Source of the DNA: Kineosporia sp. R_H_3
GTDB lineage: Bacteria; Actinomycetota; Actinomycetes; Actinomycetales; Kineosporiaceae
Length of the DNA stretch: 41,360 bases
Direction: 5' to 3'
Assembly (NCBI RefSeq): GCF_002198675.1
Contig: NZ_MWLL01000116.1
Span: forward strand, 1 to 41,360
Under the pieces are notes generated by a model. That model had not been told where the DNA came from and did not search any database. It saw only the letters and a program-made list of their open reading frames with translations. Position 1 is the stretch's first letter. Every line of letters begins with the position of its first letter. The position numbers and the translations under genes are program-made. Shown piece after piece: positions 30,862 to 38,815 of the stretch.

Positions 30862-32009
30862 CGCTGCACACGTCCGTCAAGTCGACGGCGCTCGAACCAC
30901 GGGCGGGGACGGCGCTGAGCCGCCGCGTGCTCACGGTCCACGGCATGGTCGTGCTCACCGTCGCGCTCGCGATCTTCTTCAGCGTGCTGCGGCCCGACAC
31001 GTTCCCGACCCTGCTGAACTTCCGGCTGCTCGCGGCCGGCAAGGCGGTGCTGCTCGTCCTCGCGCTCGCCGTGAGCGTGCCCATGGTCGCGGGCAAGATC
31101 GACCTGTCGGTCGGCTACGCGGTGGGCCTGTGGCAGGTCATGGCGCTGTCGTGGCAGATCCAGGGCATGGACTACCGGCTGACGATCGTGCTCGTGCTCC
31201 TCGGCGGCGCCGTCGTCGGGGCGGTCAACGCCCTGCTCGTCGAGCTCGCCCAGGTCGACGCGTTCATCGCGACGCTCGCCACCGGGCAGGTCATCAACGC
31301 GATCACCTACTGGCACACCGGCGGCCGCCAGATCACCGACACCGACGGCAAGCGGGCGCAGGCGTTCGACGCGCTCGCGACGTGGTCGGTCGGCCCGGTG
31401 CCGGGGCCGTTCATCATCGCCCTCGCCCTCGCGGTCGCGCTCTGGGTGGTCCTGGAGTTCTCGCCGATCGGCCGCTACCTCTACGCCGTCGGGGCGAACC
31501 CGAAGGCCGCCGAGCTCATCGGCGTCCGGCGGCGGTCGTACGTCGTCGGCGCGATGGTCACCTCCGGCGTGCTCGCCGCCGTCGCCGGGATCCTGCTCTC
31601 GGCCCGCCAGGGCGGCGTCGTCCAGGCGAACATCGGCCCGGAGTTCCTGCTGCCCGCGCTCGCCGCGGCGTTCCTCGGCTCCACGACGATCCGGCCGGGC
31701 CGGGTCAACGCGTGGGGCACCGTGCTCGGCGTCGTCATCACGACGCTCGGCATCTCCGGCCTGCAGCAGCTGCTGCCCGGCCGCTTCTACCTGGAGCCGC
31801 TGTTCAACGGCCTGACGCTCGTCGCCGCGATCACCATCGCGAGCCTGGCGAGCCGTCGACGGCTGGCGAGCGCCGAACGGCACCAGGCCACCGACACACC
31901 GGCACCCGCCGGTGACGGCGCCGCCCTTGCCCCCGGGAGGGCCACGGACGACGCCGCTGCGGACGAGGCGACGGCGCCCGTCCAGCAACCCGAAGGGAGC
32001 ACCACATGA
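30858..32009 (+). CDS. Sugar ABC transporter permease (RbsC type)
   Basis: The 383-residue protein has about nine or ten hydrophobic helices between residues 28 and 330. Family motifs include AGKIDLSVGYAVGLWQV, DAFIATLATGQVINAI, FSPIGRYLYAVGANPKAAELIGV and AALAAAFLGSTTIRPG. It forms the membrane channel of the importer with the RbsA-type ATPase. The C-terminal 45 residues are an Ala/Asp/Thr-rich cytosolic tail, longer than in RbsC. ATG overlaps the ATPase stop by 4 bases, and its stop overlaps the next start. Confidence 0.92.
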   Translation: MTLHTSVKSTALEPRAGTALSRRVLTVHGMVVLTVALAIFFSVLRPDTFPTLLNFRLLAAGKAVLLVLALAVSVPMVAGKIDLSVGYAVGLWQVMALSWQIQGMDYRLTIVLVLLGGAVVGAVNALLVELAQVDAFIATLATGQVINAITYWHTGGRQITDTDGKRAQAFDALATWSVGPVPGPFIIALALAVALWVVLEFSPIGRYLYAVGANPKAAELIGVRRRSYVVGAMVTSGVLAAVAGILLSARQGGVVQANIGPEFLLPALAAAFLGSTTIRPGRVNAWGTVLGVVITTLGISGLQQLLPGRFYLEPLFNGLTLVAAITIASLASRRRLASAERHQATDTPAPAGDGAALAPGRATDDAAADEATAPVQQPEGSTT

Positions 32010-33178
32010 GAACCGCTGCTCGCAGTCGCGTGGCGGTCGTCGCCGCCGCCGGGTTCCTGCTCACCGCGTGCGGCAGCGCGTCGGTCGGCAGCGGGGACGC
32101 CTCGTCGTCCGCGCCCGCCGCCGGTGCGTCGTCCTCGGCGCCCGCCGCGAGCGACTCGGTCGTCGCCGACGCCAAGGCCTTCGTCGAGGCGAGCCTCGCC
32201 GCGAAGGAGGGCTTCACGCCGCCGTCCACCGGCCCCAAGGCCCAGAAGGCGGGCTCGACGATCGTCTACGTCGCGGCCGACCTCACCAACGGCGGCGTCA
32301 ACGCCGTCGGCGAGGGCGTCAAGGAGGCCGCGGCCAAGATCGGGTGGAAGGTCACCGTCATCGACGGCAAGGCCTCCGCCCAGGGCCGGACCGACGCCCT
32401 CAACCAGGCGCTGGCGTCCAAGCCGGCCGGCATCGTGCTCGGCGGCTTCGACGCCAAGGAGCAGGCGTCGGTCATCAAGCAGGCGACGGACCTGAAGATC
32501 CCCGTCGTCGGCTGGCACGCAGGCGCCGCCCCGGGCCCGGACACCGCGAACGGGCTCTTCACGAACGTCACGACCGACCCGCTCGAGGTCTCGGCGATCG
32601 CGGCGAAGTTCGCCATCGCCGACTCCGACGGCAAGGCCGGCGTCGCGATCTTCACCGACAGCCAGTACGAGATCGCGGTGGCGAAGGCCGACGCGATCAA
32701 GGCCGAGATCGAGAAGTGCACGACGTGCACGGTGCTCGAGTACCAGGACTCGCCGATCGCCGAGGCGGACTCCCGGATGCCCGGCGTCATCTCGGGGCTG
32801 CTCCAGAAGCACGGCGACAAGCTGACGTACCTGCTCGCGATCAACGGCAACTACTTCGGCGGGGCCCGGGCCGCGCTCAAGGACGCCGGCAAGCCCGGTG
32901 ACGGCCCGCCCAAGTCGGTGGCCGCCGGTGACGGCGACGCCGCGGAGTTCCAGCGGATCCGGACCGGTGACTACCAGGCGGCGACCGTCGCCGAGCCGCT
33001 GCTCCTGCAGGGCTGGCAGCTCGTCGACGAGCTCAACCGGGCGGTCGCCGGCGAGGCGGCGTCCACGTTCGTCGCCAAGCCGGGCCTGGTCACCAAGGCG
33101 AACGCGCCGACCGGTGACGTCTTCGACCCCGCCTCGGGGTACCGGGACATCTACGCCAAGATCTGGGCCGGCGCCTGA
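32006..33178 (+). CDS. Sugar-binding lipoprotein of the ABC importer (RbsB-like)
   Basis: The 390-residue product has a type II signal peptide with lipobox LLTAC (Cys22) and a Ser/Ala-rich linker. A periplasmic-binding-protein type 1 domain follows (from about 82, with STIVYVAADLTNGGVNAVGEG, ALASKPAGIVLGGFD, IPVVGWH and YLLAINGNYFGGARAAL). A CTTC pair may form a disulfide. It captures the substrate outside the cell and hands it to the permease. ATG 32006 has GAAGGGAG upstream and overlaps the permease stop. The likely ligand is a sugar acid or lactone, judged only from the operon. Confidence 0.92.
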   Translation: MRTAARSRVAVVAAAGFLLTACGSASVGSGDASSSAPAAGASSSAPAASDSVVADAKAFVEASLAAKEGFTPPSTGPKAQKAGSTIVYVAADLTNGGVNAVGEGVKEAAAKIGWKVTVIDGKASAQGRTDALNQALASKPAGIVLGGFDAKEQASVIKQATDLKIPVVGWHAGAAPGPDTANGLFTNVTTDPLEVSAIAAKFAIADSDGKAGVAIFTDSQYEIAVAKADAIKAEIEKCTTCTVLEYQDSPIAEADSRMPGVISGLLQKHGDKLTYLLAINGNYFGGARAALKDAGKPGDGPPKSVAAGDGDAAEFQRIRTGDYQAATVAEPLLLQGWQLVDELNRAVAGEAASTFVAKPGLVTKANAPTGDVFDPASGYRDIYAKIWAGA

Positions 33179-33233
33179 CCCCCCTGCTCCACCTGCTCCA
33201 CCTGACCCACCCCGATCCACCGGCTGCATCGAG

Positions 33234-33265
33234 CAGGGGCGGCGCCTACGATGGCGCCGCCCCTG
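33234..33265 (+). terminator. Strong hairpin after the ABC operon
   Basis: CAGGGGCGGCGCC (33234-33246) pairs perfectly with GGCGCCGCCCCTG (33253-33265), a 13-bp stem. The loop is TACGAT. It lies 55 bases after the binding-protein gene. No U-tract follows. The loop also matches a -10 hexamer for the peroxiredoxin gene. Confidence 0.7.
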
Positions 33266-33327
33266 TCCGTCGTCCCCGTCGGTCCGACAACCAGCCGGTC
33301 CGGCAACACGTCCCCCGAGGAGCTGTC

Positions 33328-33792
33328 GTGCCCCAGGTCGCCGTCGGTGAGAAGGCCCCGGACCTCACCCTGCCCGCCGCGGACGGCTCGACCGTCTCCC
33401 TCGCGGACCTGCGCGGCAAGCACGTCGTCGTCTACTTCTACCCGGCGGCGATGACGCCCGGGTGCACGAAGCAGGCGTGCGACTTCCGCGACTCCCTCGA
33501 CGCGCTGGCGGCCCAGGGCTACGCCGTGCTCGGGGTCTCCCCCGACAAGCCCGAGAAGCTCCAGAAGTTCGTCGAGCGCGACGGCCTGACCTTCCCGCTG
33601 CTCTCCGACCCCTCGCACGCGACGATGGAGGCCTGGGGCGCCTGGGGCGAGAAGTCGCTCTACGGCAAGAAGGTCGTCGGCGTCATCCGCTCGACCGTCG
33701 TCGTCGACCCCGAGGGCGTCGTCGAGTACGCGCGCTACAACGTCAAGGCCACCGGGCACGTCGCGGCCCTGCGCAAGGCGCTCGGGATCTGA
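33328..33792 (+). CDS. bcp: Thioredoxin-dependent peroxiredoxin, Bcp/PrxQ type
   Basis: The 154-residue enzyme has FYPAAMTPGCTKQACDFRD, with peroxidatic Cys46 in the PxxxTxxC motif and a second Cys at 51, the spacing of one-helix Bcp/PrxQ enzymes. It reduces hydroperoxides using thioredoxin. Ala replaces the more common Lys/Glu in front of MTPGC, and length and ends are normal. GTG 33328 has GAGGAG 5 bases upstream. It seems to be a single-gene unit. Confidence 0.92.
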   Translation: MPQVAVGEKAPDLTLPAADGSTVSLADLRGKHVVVYFYPAAMTPGCTKQACDFRDSLDALAAQGYAVLGVSPDKPEKLQKFVERDGLTFPLLSDPSHATMEAWGAWGEKSLYGKKVVGVIRSTVVVDPEGVVEYARYNVKATGHVAALRKALGI

Positions 33793-33805
33793 CGGACCCC
33801 GGCCC

Positions 33806-33811
33806 TACACT
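33806..33811 (+). promoter_or_regulatory. Candidate -10 element for the Uma2 gene
   Basis: TACACT lies 47 bases upstream of the start codon in the gap after the peroxiredoxin gene. No clear -35 is seen. Confidence 0.4.
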
Positions 33812-33857
33812 GCAGACGGCGGTGGGGGCCGTCGTCCGCAAGGGAGGAGCACGCCGC

Positions 33858-34418
33858 ATGAGTGCACTGTGGCCGGACCATCTCCTGACGCTCGCCGAGT
33901 GGGACGACGTCCCCGTGGAGAGCTCTCGACGACTCGAACTCGTCGAAGGGGTCGTCCAGGTGGTGCCACGTCCGACCGTCCAGCACCAGGTCGCGATGGC
34001 GAACCTCGCCGCAGAGCTGAACCGGCAGCTTCCGACGCACCTGCTCGCTGCGCCTGATGTCGAGGTACTCGTCGACGCCGCCTTCCCGCCGACCGTTCGC
34101 GCACCGGATGTCGTCGTGCTGCCGACGACGCTGCTGGACAGCAACCCGTCCAGGGTTCTCGCGTCAGACGTGGCACTCGCGGTCGAGATCGTGTCCCCGG
34201 GCACCGGCCGCACGGACCGGGTCATGAAGCCGGTCGAGTACGCAGACGCCCGCATCGGGACCTACTGGGTTCTCGACCTGGCCGATCCGGAGGCGTCGAG
34301 GGCGTTCGTCCTCGTGGACGGCGAGTACGAGGAAGCAGCACGCGGCCCGCACCGGCTCACCGTCCTGAGCCCGGTACCGCTGGACATCGACCTGTCGGCT
34401 CTTCCCCGTCGACGCTGA
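33858..34418 (+). CDS. Uma2-family (DUF820) PD-(D/E)XK nuclease-like protein
   Basis: The 186-residue product matches Uma2: LTLAEWDDVPVE, RLELVEGVVQVVPRPT, then VRAPDVVVLP and VEIVSPGTGRTDRVMKPVEYADARIGTYWVLD, where Asp, Glu and Lys of the nuclease core are present. The family is abundant in cyanobacteria and actinobacteria with no clear cellular role. Its codon use is less extreme in GC than the neighbours (more A/T at third positions, for example GAACTCGTCGAA and GCGCCTGATGTC), which hints at horizontal arrival. ATG 33858 has GGGAGGAG about 8 bases upstream. It sits beside a tRNA gene. Confidence 0.85.
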   Translation: MSALWPDHLLTLAEWDDVPVESSRRLELVEGVVQVVPRPTVQHQVAMANLAAELNRQLPTHLLAAPDVEVLVDAAFPPTVRAPDVVVLPTTLLDSNPSRVLASDVALAVEIVSPGTGRTDRVMKPVEYADARIGTYWVLDLADPEASRAFVLVDGEYEEAARGPHRLTVLSPVPLDIDLSALPRRR

Positions 34419-34451
34419 CGTCCGGCCGCCGCAGGGCTGCGTCCGATCGCC

Positions 34452-34457
34452 TACTCT
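34452..34457 (+). promoter_or_regulatory. Candidate -10 element for tRNA-Leu
   Basis: TACTCT ends 9 bases before the first base of the tRNA, matching the usual distance for a transcript starting a few bases upstream. Confidence 0.45.
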
Positions 34458-34466
34458 GGCCTCCTC

Positions 34467-34551
34467 GCGGGAGTGGTGTAACTGGCAGCCACGCAGGATT
34501 TAGGTTCCTGTGCCTTCGGGCGTGCGGGTTCGAGTCCCGCCTTCCGCACCA
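34467..34551 (+). tRNA. tRNA-Leu (anticodon UAG)
   Basis: The 85-base class II tRNA folds fully. The acceptor is GCGGGAG with CTTCCGC (one G-U pair). The anticodon stem is CAGGA/TCCTG with loop TTTAGGT, giving anticodon TAG at 34501-34503. A long variable arm (GCC-TTCG-GGC), a T arm GCGGG-TTCGAGT-CCCGC and an encoded CCA end complete it. It reads CUA codons, which are rare in this GC-rich sequence. Confidence 0.96.
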
Positions 34552-34563
34552 CGGCCCTGCCCG

Positions 34564-35853
34564 TCAGGGCACGCCCTTGATCTTGTGCACGAGCACCGAG
34601 CCGGCGACGGTCACGACCGCGACCGCGAGGTACAGCGTCGGGTAGCCGCCGAACGTCGACACCAGCGGTGCCGCGACGACCGGGCCGAGCACCTGCGGCG
34701 CGGAGTTCGCGATGTTGATGATCCCGAGGTCGCGGCCCCGGTCCGCCGCGGTCGGCAGCACCTGGGTGACGAGCGCCTGGTCGACGGACATGTACACGCC
34801 GAACCCGAGGCCGAGAACCGCCGCGGAGCCCAGGACGACCGGCCACGTCGGCCAGAACGCGAGGGTGACACCGGGCACCGCCATGACGAGCCCGGAGACG
34901 ACGACCGAGCGCTTCCGGCGTCCGCTGCGGTCCGAGACGACGCCGCCGACGACGGTCGCGACGACGGTGACGGCGACGTAGACGAGGATGACGAGGAACA
35001 GGCCGTCCTCGGCCTTCGCGCCGGGGAACAGCTGCTCGTAGCGCACCTCGTCGCGCAGGTAGTAGAGCAGGTACAGGGTCGCGAGCGCGTTGCCGAGCTG
35101 CACGAGGAAGCGCGTCGCGAACGCCCACGCGAAGTCGGGGTGCGCGCGCGGGCTCAGCCAGAAGCGGCGCAGGAACGCGCGCCAGGACCACGCCGGGCGG
35201 TCGGCCGGGTGCAGCCGCGGGTCGGGTGAGAGCAGCACGAACGGCAGAGTCAGCGCGACGACGAGGGCGGCGGTCACGAGGTAGCCCGGGGCGTTGCCCG
35301 TGACGAGCAGCGCGACGACGAGGACGCCCAGGACCACGCCCAACGACTGCGGCACGCTGATCCACCCCGACACCGTCGCACGCTGGACGACGGGCACCTG
35401 GTCCGGGACGACGGCTGTCACCGCCGCCTGCAGCAGGTTCAGCCCGGCCTGCGCGACGCACCAGCCGATGACGACGGCGAGCAGCGTCGTCCCGCCGGCG
35501 AGCGCGGCGAGCCCGGCGGCGCCGAGCAGCGCACCGCCGAGCGCCCACGGCCGGCGGCGGCCGAACCGGCTCGTCGTCCGGTCGGACAGCGCGCCGGCGA
35601 CCGGGTTGACGACGACGGCGACGAGCGCACCGGCCCCGGTCGCGACGGCGAGGAACGTCGTCTTCCCCGCGGGGTCGATCGCCTGCGCCTGGTTGGGGAG
35701 CAGCACCTGGAGCGGGCCGAAGTAACCCATCCAGAGCCCGAGGTTGGCGAGGGCGACGAGCGTCGTCCACCGGGCGCCGACGCGGGCGGTCGGCTCGGCG
35801 AGGGCGGACGGCGTCCCGCCCGTGGTCGCGGCGCCCGGCGCCGGGGTGCTCAC
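34564..35853 (-). CDS. MFS transporter (sugar/glycoside type)
   Basis: The 429-residue protein has about 12 hydrophobic helices. The family loop GALSDRTTSRFGRRRPW lies between helices 2 and 3, and its echo GGVVSDRSGRRKRS in the second half. This pattern, with DRT(S)RFGRRRPW, is like the MFS/GPH group that moves disaccharides and glycosides. It is the last gene in a four-gene operon with a GH1 glycosidase, so it probably imports a beta-glycoside. GTG 35853 overlaps the GH1 stop by 4 bases (GTGA). Confidence 0.88.
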   Translation of the reverse strand: MSTPAPGAATTGGTPSALAEPTARVGARWTTLVALANLGLWMGYFGPLQVLLPNQAQAIDPAGKTTFLAVATGAGALVAVVVNPVAGALSDRTTSRFGRRRPWALGGALLGAAGLAALAGGTTLLAVVIGWCVAQAGLNLLQAAVTAVVPDQVPVVQRATVSGWISVPQSLGVVLGVLVVALLVTGNAPGYLVTAALVVALTLPFVLLSPDPRLHPADRPAWSWRAFLRRFWLSPRAHPDFAWAFATRFLVQLGNALATLYLLYYLRDEVRYEQLFPGAKAEDGLFLVILVYVAVTVVATVVGGVVSDRSGRRKRSVVVSGLVMAVPGVTLAFWPTWPVVLGSAAVLGLGFGVYMSVDQALVTQVLPTAADRGRDLGIINIANSAPQVLGPVVAAPLVSTFGGYPTLYLAVAVVTVAGSVLVHKIKGVP

Positions 35854-37247
35854 GGCAGCGGCCCGCGCTGGGCGGCGACCTCGTCGCGCAGCCACGCGTA
35901 GGAGTCCTTCGGCGTCCGCACGAGGGTCTCGAAGTCGACGTGCACGAGGCCGAACCGCTGGCTGTACCCGTCGGCCCACTCGAAGTTGTCCAGCAGCGAC
36001 CACACGTAGTACCCGCGGACGTCGACCCCGTCGGCGATCGCGGCGTGCAGGGCCCGCAGGTGCCCGTCGAGGAAGGCGATCCGCTCGGGGTCGTGCACGG
36101 CACCGTCCGGGGCGACGACGTCCGGGTAGGAGCAGCCGTTCTCGGTGACCCACACCGGGGGCAGTGCACGCCCGTACCGGGCCTGCAGGCCGGTGAGCAG
36201 GTCGTGCAGGCCGCCGGGCAGGACCGGCCAGTCGAAACCGGTGCGGGTCGGGGCCTCGACGCGGACCGGGGCGAACGGGAGCGGCCCGTCGGGCGCGGCC
36301 GCGACGTGCGTCGGGTTGTAGTAGTTCACGCCGAGGCCGTCGAGGTGGTGGCCGCGGCCCGAGATCGTCGCGAGGTCGCCGTCCAGCACCCACGGCGGCA
36401 TCTCGGGCAGTCCGACCGCGGACAGGTCCGGGTAGCGGCCGAGCAGCACGGGGTCGGTGAAGAACCGGTTGTGCAGCGCGTCGTACACGGCTGCGGCCGC
36501 GGCGTCGGCCGGGTCGTCGGAGGCCGGCGCGACGGGGGTGAGGTTGTTCGTGAGGAGCACCTCGGGCCGCCGGCCCGTCGCGGACCCGCTGCTGCGCAAC
36601 GCCTCGGCGGCCAGGCCGTGGGCGAGGAGCTGGTGGTGGCCGGCGGGCAGCGCGTCGAGGAGCAGGGCCCGGCCGGGGGCGTGGCTGCCGAACGCGTACC
36701 CGAGCGCCATGTGGATGAACGGCTCGTTGAGGGTCACCCAGCGCGGCACCCGGTCCCCGAGCCGGTCCGCGACGACCGCCGCGTAGTCGCCGAACCGGTG
36801 GGCGGTGTCCCGCGAGAGCCAGCCGCCGGCGTTCTCGAGCGGCTGCGGCAGGTCCCAGTGGAAGAGCGTGGGCAGCGGGGTGATCCCCTTGTCCAGCAAC
36901 GCGTCGACGAGCCGGTCGTAGAACGCGAGGCCGGCCTCGTTGACGGCGCCGGACCCGGTCGGGACGACCCGCGGCCACGCGACGGAGAACCGGTAGCCGG
37001 TGAGCCCGAGGCCCGCGAGCAGGTCGACGTCCTGCGGCCAGCGGTGGTAGTGGTCGCACGCGACGTCCCCGGTGTCGCCGTCCCGGACCCGCCCCTCGGT
37101 GCGGCAGAACGTGTCCCAGACCGACGGGCCCCGGCCGTCCTCGGCCACGGCGCCCTCGATCTGGTACGACGCCGTCGCGGCACCCCAGACGAACCCGTCG
37201 GGGAACCGGGGCAGCCGTGCCGTCGCGGCCCCGCCGTGGCCGGTCAC
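35850..37247 (-). CDS. Family 1 glycoside hydrolase (beta-glucosidase-like)
   Basis: The 465-residue enzyme has the GH1 N-terminal signature FPDGFVWGAATASYQIEG, the acid/base Glu175 in TLNEP and the nucleophile Glu369 in TENG. WSLLDNFEWADGYSQRFGL, which binds the sugar in the -1 site, is also present. It lacks a signal peptide, so it cuts beta-glucosides, or related glycosides, inside the cell. GTG 37247 overlaps the kinase gene upstream and its stop overlaps the MFS gene, so all are made together. It could equally be a 6-phospho-glycosidase, but no PTS gene is present. Confidence 0.92.
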   Translation of the reverse strand: MTGHGGAATARLPRFPDGFVWGAATASYQIEGAVAEDGRGPSVWDTFCRTEGRVRDGDTGDVACDHYHRWPQDVDLLAGLGLTGYRFSVAWPRVVPTGSGAVNEAGLAFYDRLVDALLDKGITPLPTLFHWDLPQPLENAGGWLSRDTAHRFGDYAAVVADRLGDRVPRWVTLNEPFIHMALGYAFGSHAPGRALLLDALPAGHHQLLAHGLAAEALRSSGSATGRRPEVLLTNNLTPVAPASDDPADAAAAAVYDALHNRFFTDPVLLGRYPDLSAVGLPEMPPWVLDGDLATISGRGHHLDGLGVNYYNPTHVAAAPDGPLPFAPVRVEAPTRTGFDWPVLPGGLHDLLTGLQARYGRALPPVWVTENGCSYPDVVAPDGAVHDPERIAFLDGHLRALHAAIADGVDVRGYYVWSLLDNFEWADGYSQRFGLVHVDFETLVRTPKDSYAWLRDEVAAQRGPLP

Positions 37248-38815
37248 GACGCGGCCCCGTTGAGGCGGGCGAACATCTTCTTCTGGCGCGTGTAGAGGCC
37301 CGGGAACTCGGCGTAGAGCCGGGCGTACGTCGCGACCCGCTGCGGGTCGGGCACGTACGTCGCGCGCACCGGGGTGAGGTCCGGCAGGTCCTCGACGCGC
37401 ACCCGGCCGAGCGCGATGCCGGCGTTGAAGGCTGCCCCGCGCAGGGTCGCGGCGTCCGGGTCCTCGACCTGCTCGACGGCCCGGTCGAAGACGTCGGCGT
37501 GGATCTGGCACCACAGGTCGGACCGGGCGCCGCCGCCGACCATCCGGACCGCGCCGAGCCGACGTCCGGTGAACTTCTCGAGGATGTCGAAGCTCCAGCG
37601 GTCGTTGTAGGCGACGCCCTCGAGGACGGCCCGCACGAGGTCGGCCCGCACGGTGGAGAGCGAGACGTTGTGGAAGCCGCCGCGGGCCGCCCGGTCGGTG
37701 ATCGGCGTCCGCTCCCCCATGAGCCACGGCGTGAAGATGACCCCGCCGGCGCCCGGTGCGGCCTGCGCCGCGAGGGTGTCGAGGTCGGCGTAGGTGAGCG
37801 GGTCGTCGGGGCCGGCGACGAGCCCGCGCAGCCAGTGCAGGCACCGGCCGGACGTCTCGTGGTTGTTGAGGACGACGTAACGGTCCGGCAGCGTGCTCGG
37901 CACCGACGCGAACGCCCGGACGACGTCGGTCTTCTTCGCCGGCACGTGGCAGGAGACCCAGGACGTCGTCCCGAGGCTCACGTGCGGCGCGTACAGGTCC
38001 GTGGCGCCGGACCCGAGGGCGGTCGTCAGGGCGTCCCCGACACCGGCGACGACGTGCGCGCCCGGCGGCACGCCCAGCCTGCGGGCGACGTCCGGGAGCA
38101 CCGGCCCGAGCACGGACCCGTTGCGCACCAGGGGCGGGAGCTTGTCGGGGTCGACCCCGGAGCGCCGGACGAGCCCGGGGTCGTAGCCGCCGGGGTCGAG
38201 CCGCCGGTTGTCCGTGAGCCAGACGCCGATCATCGACGCCTGGGTCGCCGCGGCCCGGCCGGACAACCGCATGGCGATGTAGTCCACCGGCTCCATGAGC
38301 CAGCGCGCCGCAGCGTGCACGGCGGGCTGCTCGGCGGCGAGGAACCAGCGGTGGCCGAGCGGGTCGGCGCCGTCCAGGGAGGGCGCACCGCCGCTGCGGC
38401 GCACCCACGCGAGCAGGGCCCGCGGGTCGTAGCCGGCGACCGGGCCGCCGACCCGGCGCACCGACTCCGGGCCGCCCCGGCTGTCGAGCCACATGATGCA
38501 CGGCCCGACCGGGGTGCCGTCCTCGGCGACGGGGACGGTCGAGGACCACTGCCCGGTGACGGTCAGCGCGACGACGTGCCCGGCGTCCGCGGTCGCCGCG
38601 ACCGCGCGGGCGCCGAGCTCGAGGACGAGTTCCCACCACCGGTGGGCGTCCTGGGTGGCGGCCCCGCCGGGGGCGAGCAGGAGGTCGAGGTCGACGCCCT
38701 CGGCGTGGACGACGCGCCCCGTGAGGGACACGACGCCGACCTTGAGGGCCGTCGTCCCGAGGTCGACGACGAGGACGAGCGACCCGTCGTCCGGCGCCCC
38801 CGCCGCCGCGCTCAC
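37244..38815 (-). CDS. FGGY-family carbohydrate kinase
   Basis: The 523-residue kinase has VLVVDLGTTALKVGVV (phosphate 1 loop), TGQWSSTVPV, CIMWLDSRGG, the adenosine site MVGGGARSDLWCQIHADVFDRAVEQVEDPDAATLRGAAF and GVIFTPWLMGERTP. Xylulokinases have a similar layout, but FGGY kinases cover many sugars and polyols, so the substrate is open. It stands between a PLP lyase-like gene and a beta-glycosidase gene, so its substrate may be the aglycone or sugar released by GH1. GTG 38815 overlaps the upstream stop. Confidence 0.88.
   Translation of the reverse strand: MSAAAGAPDDGSLVLVVDLGTTALKVGVVSLTGRVVHAEGVDLDLLLAPGGAATQDAHRWWELVLELGARAVAATADAGHVVALTVTGQWSSTVPVAEDGTPVGPCIMWLDSRGGPESVRRVGGPVAGYDPRALLAWVRRSGGAPSLDGADPLGHRWFLAAEQPAVHAAARWLMEPVDYIAMRLSGRAAATQASMIGVWLTDNRRLDPGGYDPGLVRRSGVDPDKLPPLVRNGSVLGPVLPDVARRLGVPPGAHVVAGVGDALTTALGSGATDLYAPHVSLGTTSWVSCHVPAKKTDVVRAFASVPSTLPDRYVVLNNHETSGRCLHWLRGLVAGPDDPLTYADLDTLAAQAAPGAGGVIFTPWLMGERTPITDRAARGGFHNVSLSTVRADLVRAVLEGVAYNDRWSFDILEKFTGRRLGAVRMVGGGARSDLWCQIHADVFDRAVEQVEDPDAATLRGAAFNAGIALGRVRVEDLPDLTPVRATYVPDPQRVATYARLYAEFPGLYTRQKKMFARLNGAAS

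Noticed and set aside
33251-33454. Small frame starting in the hairpin before the peroxiredoxin gene
   Set aside because: It starts in a terminator-like stem, has no ribosome site and runs out of frame through the peroxiredoxin gene.
34467-34551. tRNA-Leu as an attachment site for an integrated element
   Set aside because: No integrase and no second copy of the tRNA 3' end was seen in the window.
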